DNA from: Chitinophagaceae bacterium
GTDB taxonomy: Bacteria > Bacteroidota > Bacteroidia > Chitinophagales > Chitinophagaceae
Length of the DNA stretch: 32,842 nucleotides
Direction: 5' to 3'
Assembly (NCBI GenBank): GCA_018335935.1
Contig: JAGXRG010000045.1
Location: 1-32,842, forward strand
Shown: piece by piece, positions 15,567 through 26,600 of the stretch
How positions within the stretch are numbered: position 1 is the first letter of the stretch
How the letters are laid out: every line of letters starts with the position of its first letter
Notes under the pieces: model-generated
What the model was told of the DNA's origin: nothing
Databases searched by the model: none
What the model saw: the letters and a program-made list of their open reading frames with translations, nothing else
Translations under genes and position numbers: made by a program

Positions 15567-17456
15567 ATGCCATCATCTTACGAGAAAGAAAATTCTTTAA
15601 GCGAAGTACATGAATCTGTAGATACTACATTGCCAAAAAAAGGGCTAAGAAAGTATGCAGCATTTATTGGTCCAGCTTATTTAGTGAGTGTTGGGTATAT
15701 GGATCCTGGAAATTGGGCCACTGATTTACAAGGAGGTGCTAAATTTGGATATCAATTGATTTGGGTGTTGTTGATGAGTAACCTAATGGCTTTATTATTA
15801 CAAGGACTTTCAGCACGTTTAGGAATTGTTCGACGAAGAGATTTAGCACAAGCAAATAGAGAAGCTTATCCACCTCTCATCAACTTTTGTTTATACATTC
15901 TTGCAGAAATAGCTATTGCAGCTTGTGATTTGGCAGAAGTATTAGGAATGGCATTGGGCTTACATTTATTATTTCCATCCATATCATTATTAGCTGGTGT
16001 TGGTATTACTGTTTTAGATACACTATTACTACTTTGGTTGCAAAGATTTGGAATTCGAAAACTAGAAGCTTTCATCATTGCATTAGTGGTTACCATTGGT
16101 GCCTGTTTTTTAATAGAAATATTTTTAGCCAAGCCAGATGTATCAGAATTAGTGAAAGGTTTTGTGCCTACTTCATTAAGCAATGAAGCTTTATATATTG
16201 CTGTGGGTATCATTGGTGCAACGGTAATGCCTCATAATTTATACTTACATAGTGCTTTAGTGCAAACACGAAAAATTGGTAAGGATGCTTTAAGTATTAA
16301 AAAAGCTTTAAAGTATAATTTAATCGATAGCACAATTGCATTAAATGCTGCATTTTTTGTAAATGCAGCAATCTTGGTATTAGCTGCTTCTGTTTTTTTT
16401 ACAACAGGAAATTCTGATGTTGCAAAAATTGAAGATGCCCATCATTTGTTAGATGGATTATTAGGCACAAACCTAGCTCCATTATTATTTGCTGTTGCTT
16501 TAATTGCTGCAGGACAAAGCAGTACAGTTACAGGAACACTAGCAGGACAAATTGTAATGGAAGGTTATTTAAAGCTGAGAATTAATCCATGGTTACGCAG
16601 ATTAATTACTCGTTTAATTGCAATTGTTCCGGCTGTTATTGTAATCATGGTTTTTGGTGATGAAAAGTTAGACGATCTACTGGTATTTAGTCAGGTTATT
16701 TTAAGTCTGCAATTAGGTTTTGCTGTTATTCCACTAATACATTTTGTAAGTGATAAAAAAACAATGGGAGAATTTACCATTAAACCCTTAACTCAATTCG
16801 TTGCATGGTTAGTGGCAGCCATTTTAGTTTTTTTAAATGTAAAGATGGTTGTTGATGCGTCTTTGGAAGTTTTTAAAGAAGATGGAAATATAGGTTGGAA
16901 AATAACAATTATTATTTTAGGATTAATTTTTTTATGGTTGTTTTTAATGATGACATTTTTACCAGTTATCAAAAAGAATTTACAAAAATCTTCTTCAAAA
17001 ATTCATAATGAATCAACTCCACTTTCTAACCTTGAGTTGAAGCCAATTACTCGAATTGCAGTGGCATTAGATTTTACAAAAAATGATGAAAGATTAATAG
17101 CAAATGCTTTAAGTCAGGGTGGAAAAAATGCTACATATGTTTTACTGCATATTGTAGAAAGTGCTTCAGCAAAATATCTAGGAAGCGATTCTGATGATGT
17201 TGAAACCAGAGTTGATGCTGCAAGATTGAAAGAGTATCAACAACAGCTTTCAGACTTAGGATATACAGTTCAAACTTTTTTAGGTTATCGAAATAGGATA
17301 AAAGAAATTGTTAGAATAGTAGATGAAAGTAATGCTGAACTTCTAATTATGGGAGCACATAGGCATACAGGAATAAAAGATTACCTATTTGGTGAAACCA
17401 TAGATGCTGTAAGACATCTACTTAAAATACCTGTTCTCATCATTAATGTTTCATAA
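15567..17456 (+). CDS. Nramp-family divalent metal transporter fused to a UspA domain
   Basis: A 629-residue fusion. Residues about 28-475 form an Nramp (MntH-like) transporter with some 11 membrane helices, which imports Mn2+ or Fe2+ with protons. The metal-site helix 1 motif is DPGNWATDL (D46, N49). Helix 6 has GATVMPHNLYLHSALV, including the A-x-x-M pattern of true transition-metal carriers. After a hydrophilic linker, residues about 490-629 form a universal-stress-protein domain (ITRIAVALDFTKNDERL to LLKIPVLIINVS). It carries a nucleotide-loop-like MGAHRHTGIKDYLFGET. Typical MntH proteins are near 420 residues and lack this tail. The Usp part may gate or sense nucleotide state; that is inference. 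ATG 15567 lies 15 bases after the dioxygenase stop. Confidence 0.92.
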   Translation: MPSSYEKENSLSEVHESVDTTLPKKGLRKYAAFIGPAYLVSVGYMDPGNWATDLQGGAKFGYQLIWVLLMSNLMALLLQGLSARLGIVRRRDLAQANREAYPPLINFCLYILAEIAIAACDLAEVLGMALGLHLLFPSISLLAGVGITVLDTLLLLWLQRFGIRKLEAFIIALVVTIGACFLIEIFLAKPDVSELVKGFVPTSLSNEALYIAVGIIGATVMPHNLYLHSALVQTRKIGKDALSIKKALKYNLIDSTIALNAAFFVNAAILVLAASVFFTTGNSDVAKIEDAHHLLDGLLGTNLAPLLFAVALIAAGQSSTVTGTLAGQIVMEGYLKLRINPWLRRLITRLIAIVPAVIVIMVFGDEKLDDLLVFSQVILSLQLGFAVIPLIHFVSDKKTMGEFTIKPLTQFVAWLVAAILVFLNVKMVVDASLEVFKEDGNIGWKITIIILGLIFLWLFLMMTFLPVIKKNLQKSSSKIHNESTPLSNLELKPITRIAVALDFTKNDERLIANALSQGGKNATYVLLHIVESASAKYLGSDSDDVETRVDAARLKEYQQQLSDLGYTVQTFLGYRNRIKEIVRIVDESNAELLIMGAHRHTGIKDYLFGETIDAVRHLLKIPVLIINVS

Positions 17457-17508
17457 TAAGTGGCATTAGTTCTACTCAGTTTTTAGTTTATTACCTGAAA
17501 TGAAATAT

Positions 17509-17528
17509 AAAAAAGGGACTTTTTTTTT
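17509..17528 (+). terminator. Weak candidate terminator after the Nramp gene
   Basis: AAAAAAG, a GGA loop and CTTTTTT form a short stem that runs into nine consecutive T bases, 53 bases after the stop at 17456. The stem has a single G:C pair, so it is weak. It is nevertheless the only terminator-like structure between the Nramp gene and the giant gene. Confidence 0.3.
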
Positions 17529-17610
17529 ATTTTAATTTTCTAGCTAAAGTTTTGTTAAATAACCTTATTTTTATCCCCTTAAATAACGGTAAAATTCATC
17601 AGCATCATTT

Positions 17611-17625
17611 AGAACATTTTGTTCT
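17611..17625. repeat. Palindrome just upstream of the giant CHU_C gene
   Basis: AGAACA, three T bases, TGTTCT: perfect 6-base arms, ending 18 bases before ATG 17644. It could be an operator or a leader hairpin near the ribosome-loading region. The surrounding 187-base intergenic stretch is AT-rich with no clear TAnnTTTG box. Confidence 0.3.
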
Positions 17626-17643
17626 TACACAATTTTATTTTTT

Positions 17644-20600
17644 ATGCTAAAAAAAATCTCTACTCTCTTTGGTAACAAACTTACCCTACTCGTAACTGGT
17701 TTTTTGTTCTTAAATACACTATCTGTACAATCTCAAACAGATTATTCTATTGGAACCGGAACTGTTGGTAATACCGGTACAACATATCCAGCACCTTTAC
17801 AAGATTGGTATGAAGGATCAAGAATGCAATTTTTGTATAGAGCATCTGAATTAACAGCTGCTGGCATGAATTCTGGTAACATTATAGCAATTAAATATAA
17901 TGTTACTAATTTAAATACATTTTCTGGTGATATTCCTCAAATGAGAATCAAAATTGCTCAATTACCAACAGCATCATTAGGTACTAATACTTGGGAAAAT
18001 GTACCATTAACAGTTTTTGGTCCTGTAAATTACGTACCTACTTTAGGTATTAACACTTTTACATTTCCTGCACCTTTTTTATGGAATGGTACTGATAATA
18101 TTGTTATTGAAATTTGTAATGGAGATCCTGGAAATGCTGGATTTACTGATTATACAAATAATGTAACTGTTCCATGGACAACAGGTTTGGCTTTTAATGG
18201 TTCACACTCTTACAGAGCTGATGATTTAGGCAATCTTTGTAACACAACTACAACTACCAATACTGGAACTCAAACAACAAGACCAAATATTACGTTTACT
18301 TGGATGCCAGATGTAGATTGTGCTGGTACTCCAGTAGCAGGAACAGCTTCTGCTAATCCAACAATTGTTTGTTTAGGACAAACTATCACATTAACTACTA
18401 CAGGGTCTACATCTGCTGGTGGCTTAAGTTACCAATGGCAAGATTCAATACCTGGTAGTTCAGGCTTTACTAATATAGTTGGAGGTACTACAAAAACTTT
18501 CGGAACAACTCAGCTAGTTACTACATGGTACAGATTAAAAATAAAATGTTCATTCTCGAATGATTCATCATATTCTAATGCAATTCAGGTAATATCTCCA
18601 CCTGTTCCTGGGGGAGTATATACAATTAACAAAGGTGCTCCAACTAACTGGCCTGGAGGTACAAATTTTGCCAGCTTTAATGATGCTTATAATGCCATTA
18701 AATGTGGTATATCTGCTCCAACAACATTTAATGTTGTAGCAGGTTCTGGTCCATATTCTGAGCAACTAATTATTAATGGAAAAATTCCAAATTCATCCCC
18801 AACAAATACAATCACCTTTAATGGTAACAATAACGTAATTCAATTTGCTCCAACTAATGCTACTGAAAGAGCTGTTATTAAATTAAAAGGAGCTAAATAT
18901 TTTATTTTCGATAGTCTACAAGTTGATGCATCTGCAGGAACTTATGGTATTGGTTTTCATTTATTGAACGATGCAGATTCAAATATCATCAGAAGATGTA
19001 CTATATATTCTTCAACAACTAATATTACAGCTGGAAGCACTGCTGGTATTGCAATTTCTGGAGCAGATAATAGTGCAGAAGCTGTTGGTCCTGCATTATG
19101 TGATGTGAATAGAATTTCAAATAATAAAATCATTGGTGGATATTATGGGGTAACATTAACAGCAACTTTTGCTGGTGGAGCAAATGGTAATAATATTATA
19201 GAAAATAATAGTATTACAGATTTTTATCGTTATGGTATTTTTGTAAAAGCTAGTTATAATACTATAATTGAACAAAATAGAATTAGCCGTCCTACAAGAA
19301 CAACTTTAGGTGCTTTTGACGGTATTTATTTTAATACTCAAAGTAATACAGCACATATTTTTAGAAACAGAATATTCTCTCCTTTTAAAGCAAATACTAC
19401 TAATACAAATATCAGTACTGGTATTAATTTAGATAATGCAAGTGCATCTGCTGGTAATGATTATTTAATAGATAATAATCTGATTTATGATTTTGTGAGC
19501 AATGGTGCTCAAGTGGGTTTAGGTAATACTAGTACAGGAAATGTTCAATATGTTCACAATACTGTAGCACTAGCTGATGATTTATCATCATCAACTACAA
19601 CCACTCGTGGTTACAGTCAAACTGGTACTGCTGCAAGTATTGTATTAATTAATAATTTATTTTCAATTAGTAGAGGAGGAACAGGTACAAAACATTGTAT
19701 TTATCTTACTACTTTACCGGTTTTTGCTGATAATAATAACTATGATATGAGTGCTGCTTCAGGTACACAGAATCATATTGGTTTTTTTACTGCAAATAGA
19801 AACACTTTAGCACAATGGCAAGCTGCAACTGCTCAAGATGCAACAAGTATTACAGTACCACCGGTATTTTTCCAACCAAATCCAGCTTCTGATACCAGTA
19901 ATTATTCTCCTACAAATGCAGCAATGGATAATAAAGGTTTCCCTATTGGATTTAATTATGATATCAAGAATAGCCCAAGAGATCCAAATACTCCAGATAT
20001 TGGCTGTTACGAATTTGTACCACCTCCTTGTGTGCCTGGTTCATTAAATGGTACTACTACTGTTAGAATTTTTGGGGTTAAAGTGGCAGGTGATACTACC
20101 ATTTGTGAAAATACAGAAATTAGATTGGGTGTTGATGTAGTTGGACCTTATGGATCTTCTCAAACATTCCAATGGCAAAGAGTTAAAACATTAGCAGGAA
20201 CACCTGAAACCCTTGGTAGCCCTATGGTACTTCCTGATACTATTTTTTCAACAAATGATACATCGTATTATTTTAGATGTAAAATTTCTTGTTTAGGAAC
20301 AGATTTCTTCACTAATTGGAGAAAAATTAGTTCTATCCCTGCAATGCCTGTGGGTAATTATACAATTAATAGTGGTTCTCCTTCGAATTATACATTTGGT
20401 GTTGCTGGTGGCAATTTCCAAACTTATGATACAGCAGTAAGAGCCATGCGTTTTTGTGGAATTAAAGGGTCACCAGGAAATGTAGTATTTAATGTTGTAC
20501 CATTAAGTGGACCTTATTACGAACAAGTAAAAATTGATACTGTAATGGGGGCTACTCCAACAAGACAAGTAGTATTTAAAGGTAATAATACAACACTAGC

Positions 20601-23600
20601 ATTTCCTCCTGGTCAACCTACATTAAGTGCAGAAAGAGCAGTAATTAAATTAACAAGAGCTGACTTTATTAATTTTGATAGTTTAGTAATTGATGCATCA
20701 ACAGCTCCAAACTTTGGATATGGGGTACATTTATTAAATAATGCAGATTCAAATTCAGTAACTAATTCAACAATTTTAGTAAATCCAACTTCAGTTGGTC
20801 AAAATTTTGGAGGTATAGTTGTTAATGCAGTAGATGCAGGTATTATTAATACAGGTAATACACTTTGTGATGGTAATAATTTTTCTAATAATAAAATTTC
20901 TGGGGGATATTATGGTATTGTATTAGCTGGTGGTACATCTGCTGCTACTCAAATTACTGATAATATTATAAGTAATAATACCATTTCAGATTTTTATAAT
21001 ACAGGTATTTATGTTGCTGGTACCAGAAACACAAATATTTCTAAAAATACCATTTCACGACCAACAAGAACTCCTGTTTCTTTAGGTTATGGTATTTATT
21101 TTACTGCTGCACAATCTTTAAATTGTAATATTTCTGAGAATAGATTCACTAGCTTCTATGGAGGTGCTCCAACTGGTAATACAGGTACTTACGGAATTTA
21201 CTTTAATAATATAGATGCTACTACTGGTAATGAAAATAGAGTAATTAATAATGCATTCTACAACCTAGATGGTATTGGAGTTGTCTATGCTCTTTATAAT
21301 AATGGTTCTGATAATGTACTTTATTATCATAATTCTATTGCCATTGATAATCCTGGAGCTGCAGCTATTGGTGCATCAGCAGGTTTTTACCAAACTGTAT
21401 TAGCAAGTGGCATTCAATTTAAAAATAATATTATTAGTATTAACAGAGGCGGAACTGCTTTCAAATATGGCATAAACCTTACTACACCAACTACTGCTGG
21501 AAGTATTGAATTTAATAATAATATATATTTTATAGATCCATCTTCAAGTAATGGATTTATTGGTGCATTAAATGGTAATAGAGCCACCTTATCTGAATGG
21601 CAAAATGCCTTTACACCTGCCCAAGATTTACAATCGTTTAACTACGATCCAATTTATACTAATACCTCGACTGGTGATTTAAAACCTCAATTTTATTTAA
21701 TAGATAATCAAGGTGCTAATCTTGGGGTTACTACAGATATATTAAATGTTACACGTTCAGCTACACCTGATATTGGTGCATGGGAATTTACAGCAGCTAC
21801 TTGTCCTACACCTTTAGTAGCTGGTACAGCATCTGTTACACCAAGTTCTGGAATTTGTTTAGAAGTACCAATTCAATTGAACTTAACTGGTAATTCATCT
21901 TTAGGAACTATCAATTTCCAATGGCAAGATTCCATTGCTGGTGGAACATGGCAAAATTTAGGTCCTTTGAAATATTCGCCAGTTTATGATACAGTTTCAT
22001 CAATAAGAAACTTTTATCGTTGTAAAGTAACCTGTGCTCAGTCTGGTGTTTTTGTTTATTCAACAGTTGCTCAATTAACTTTAAATACTATAATGCCAGC
22101 AGGTACCTACACTATTGATAGTGCAATGGCCACAAATTATACAGGTATTGCTGGTCAGAACTTTAATACTTTTAAAGAAGCTATTACAGCCATGTCTTGC
22201 GGTATTTTAGGTTCTGTTGTTTTTGATGTTAAGAAAGGTACTTATGTTGAAAGAGTTACTGTACCTTATGTTCCTGGAACTTCATCCACTAAGACCATTA
22301 CATTCCAAGGTTTTGGAGGTATTTCTTCAGATAAAATAGTAAGATGGGGAACTACTTATTTTGATACAAACTATGTTTTAAAATATGATGGCTGTACCTA
22401 TGTTACTTTCAAAAATTTAACTTTAGAAAATACAGCAACACTTTATGGTAGAGTAGTAGAGTTTGGAAGTAATTCATCGAACAATAGTATTTTAAATTGT
22501 AACATCAAAGCTCAGTCAGTTGTTTCTACAACAAATGCACAAGCAGCTGTTTATTCAAACCCTACAAATGGCACTAACATTACCATAAAAGGGAATACAA
22601 TTAACAATGGATCTAATGGTATTTATTTTGCAGGAACTTCGGCTGCCAATTTAACTAAACCAGGACATCTAATAGATAGTAATACTGTTACTGGTTCTTT
22701 TGGTACCGGTATATTTGTACAATTTACTAATAGAATGGTAGTTACCAGAAACTCAGTAAACTACAATGCTGCTTCTGGTGCTGGAATTGCTGGTATTTAT
22801 GCTAATTACTGTGATACTAGTTTAAACTTATCAAACAATAAGATCAGTATTTCTAATACCACAGGAGCAACCAATGGTATTCAGTTAGTCAACTCAAGAA
22901 ATACAACAGCAACTGGTGTTGCAAAAGTTAATGGCAATCAAGTATATGCCAACTCTAATAATACAGGTACTATTAATGGTTTATATATAACTAGTTCAGA
23001 CGGAGTAGATGTATTAAATAATGTTGTTGGAATTAATAGTGCATCTGCAACGGGTGCATTTGGTATAACAAACTTCAATAATATAAATAACATTAAATAT
23101 TATCACAATAGTGTTAATGTAACAGCTACTTCAACAACAAGTGCTGCAGCCCAATTGACACAAAGTGTTGCTGGAAATTTTGTCTTAAAAAACAATATCT
23201 TCTCAAACACAGGAGGTGGAAGAGCGATGTTTATGAATAATATATCGAACTTCTCATCAGATTATAATATGCTGTATGTAACTGGTACTAATTTAGTATA
23301 TGGTGGAACTACCGGTTATGCAGATATTAATGCTTGGAGGGCTGCTGTTGGTGCAGATAAATGGTCTCTAGTTTATCCTCCTGCTTTTGTTTCAAATACC
23401 GACTTAAGACCAAACTTATCTAGTCCTGATGTTTGGGCTATACATGGTAGAGGTATTCAAAATAAAGGATACACTTCTGATATTAATGGAAATTATAGAC
23501 CAGACTCATTATTAGTAGGTGCACCAGATTTAGGTGCTTATGAATTTTTCCCAACTTCTCAACCAACTGTTTTAACTGCAATTCCAGCAGTTCCAGCAGC

Positions 23601-26600
23601 GAATACTGAGCAAACTTTTTACTTAGGTTCAGATACTGTCATGAGAATTAAATGGGATTTAAATCCTCCACCTAGTGTTGAAGTAAGAAGATTTAGTGGA
23701 GTAGTGCCAACTGGTTTAGGAGCCCAGGCTCGCCCAGATTCTATGTATTTCTATACTCAAGTAACTACTCCAGGAACAACAACTTATACTGCCGATGTTA
23801 AACTATATTACATTGATCCTTGGTTAGGTTCTATTCCATCGGTGGCTAGTGAATATCAATTAGGTTTAGGAAAAACTACAGCTGGAAATTCATGGATAGT
23901 AGGATTCTCTAGTAGAAATGATGTACCTAAGAAATTGATTTATCAAAATAGTGTGACTTACTTGAATAAGTTTACAGGAATGTTTAATCAATATGCTCCT
24001 CCATTTATTCCTGAAAAAGAAACCAGTAATAAAGGCAAAGAATTCTGGGTTGCATACCCTAGAACAAGTTCTGGTGTAACTGAAACCTATCAACTATATT
24101 TAAGTGCAACAGAGCCAGCTTATGTAAAAGTTGATATAGATTGTATTAATTTCCACAGAACTTATAATATACCTGCCAATACAGTTGTGGTTTCTGATAT
24201 TATTCCTTTAACAGCTAAACAAATTAACTCAGGTATTTTCTGTTCTGGAATTCATATAACCAGTGATGTGCCAATTGTAACCTATTCTCACGTTTGGGGT
24301 TCTGCCTCTTCTGGTGCTGGTATGTTATTACCAACAGGTACATGGGGTTATGAATATAGAATGTTAGGTCAAACTCAGGCTTATGGTGGAAATAATTATT
24401 CTTTCTTCTATGTAATTGCGAAAGAAGATAACACTAAGGTTCACATAGAACCAACAGTTTCTGTGCAAGCACCTGCTATTTCTACACCTCATGATATCAT
24501 TTTGAATAAAGGAGAGTGGTATCAAGTTTTAGCTTCAAGTCAAACAGAAGAATTAAGTGGTAGTTTAATAACTTCTGTTGTAAATAGTGATGGAAAATGT
24601 TTCCCAATTGCTGTATTTAGTGGTAGTTCTAGAACTCAAAACCCTGTACCATGTTCTTCAGGTGGAGATTTTTTCATGACTCAGAATTTCCCAGGAACAG
24701 CTTGGGGTAAAAATTACCTAACAGCACCTACTTCTAGCTCTACTGGTGCAAATGTATTACAAGGTAACTTATTTAGGATTGGATTAAAAGATCCTACAAC
24801 TAATGTTTGGATTAATAATGTTCAAGTTTACCCTGCAATTCCACCAACGCTACCAACAGGAATATTTAATTTAACTTACAATGCAGCAGGTCAATTTATT
24901 CAGTTTACAAGTAATACAGGTACTGCAAATTCAACTGTTGCCTCAACTGTAAATGCAAATTATATCAGAGCAGATAGACCAATAACAGTTGCTCAATTCT
25001 TGGGAGGAGGTTGTGCAGGCGTTGGAGATCCTTCAACAATGTATATTAGTCCTATCGAACAAGGAATTAATTCAATTGCATTTTATAGAAATACAACTCA
25101 AGCAATTACAGTTAACGCATTAACCTTAATAGGTTCTTCAACTGATGTTCCTAAGATTATTGATGGAGTTGGAACAGTTCCAAATAGGGCTTGGGATTAT
25201 CAATACGATCATCCGAACTATCCTGGTAAAAGAGTTTATGTAGCACGTTGGCAACCTTCTGCAGCTACACAAGTTAGAGTATTTGGTGATTCGTCATTTA
25301 CAGCTATTACTTATGGTTTAGGGTCTGTAGAAAGTTATGGATATAATGCTGGTACTTTGGTTAAAAACTTAGTAAGTACTGGAGACTCACTTCAAAATGG
25401 TGGAGATCCTATTGAACCAGATATTAAGACCATTTATAATTGTAGTGAAACACCATTCTTAATTACTACCAAATTCCCAGTATTGCCAGATTCAATAAGA
25501 TGGAAAATTAGTGGAATACCTGGTATGTCTCCAGCTCAAGATTATGTTTGGAATAAGTTTACAGGCCCAGCACCTGTTGGATCTTTGCTTCCAAATGGAG
25601 ATTCTTCATATAAATTCACTTTACCTAGCTATTATACCATTAATCAGCCAGGATTCTATACATTGGCAGTTGTTTGGTATCATCCAGATATTGAAGGTTG
25701 TGATAAAACCACAACTGATGCACAATACATTCAAGTTATACCATCGCCAAAAATTGATTTTTCATTCACTCCAACAACTATTTGTCCAAATACAAATGTG
25801 ACATTTAATGCTGTCACAGCAGATCCTACAACTGGTATATTAGTAGATCTATGGAGATGGAATTCTAACCCTTATGGAATATCTGTTGCTAATGATAGTA
25901 CAATCAATTTCACTTATACATCTGCAGGATTAGATACAGTTAAGTTAAGGGTAAGAACAACTGATGGTTGTGTTGGAGATACTATGCATACTGTTTTAAT
26001 TAATCCTAATCCAGTTGTTACAGTTGTATCAGATTCAGTTCATGTTTGTGCTGGTTCAAATGCTTCTGTAAGTATTTCTTCACCAATTGCTGGTGCAACT
26101 TATGGAATTTATTCTTCACCAACAGGAGGTACTGCATTAGCTAGTGGTAATGGAACAAGTCCATTTAATTTCCCTAATATGAATGCAGATTCTATAATTT
26201 ATATTGGCTGTGTTTCTTCTACGGGATGTGAAAGCGTTAGCAGAAAAATGGTGAAAATACAAGTTACTCAAAAGCCTATTCCTACAGCAACACCTACTAG
26301 TTTAACCAGATGTATAGGTACTAGTGCAACATTTGATGTTACTAGTCCTGCTTCGAACGGAACTTATACTTGGTATGATGTTGCAACTGGAGGTACTGCA
26401 TTAGGCACAGGAAATTCGTTTACTGTAAATCCTGTTACAACTTCAGGCAATTATTATGTACAAGCTTCTGTTAATGGTTGTGTTAGTGATAATAGATTCA
26501 TGGTTTCTTTAACTGCGGCAACACCACCAAGTTTAACTTTAGCAAGTACAACAGTAACAGTTTGTAGTGGAGAACAAGCAACATTTACTATTACTTCTCC

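Noticed and set aside
15866..16213. Minus-strand open frame of 115 codons
   Set aside because: Antisense to the Nramp membrane helices; composition is a by-product of the opposite strand.
24028..25368. True antibody-binding function for the IgGFc-binding-like domain
   Set aside because: The family name comes from a mammalian mucin-like protein; nothing in this window indicates a host-associated organism.
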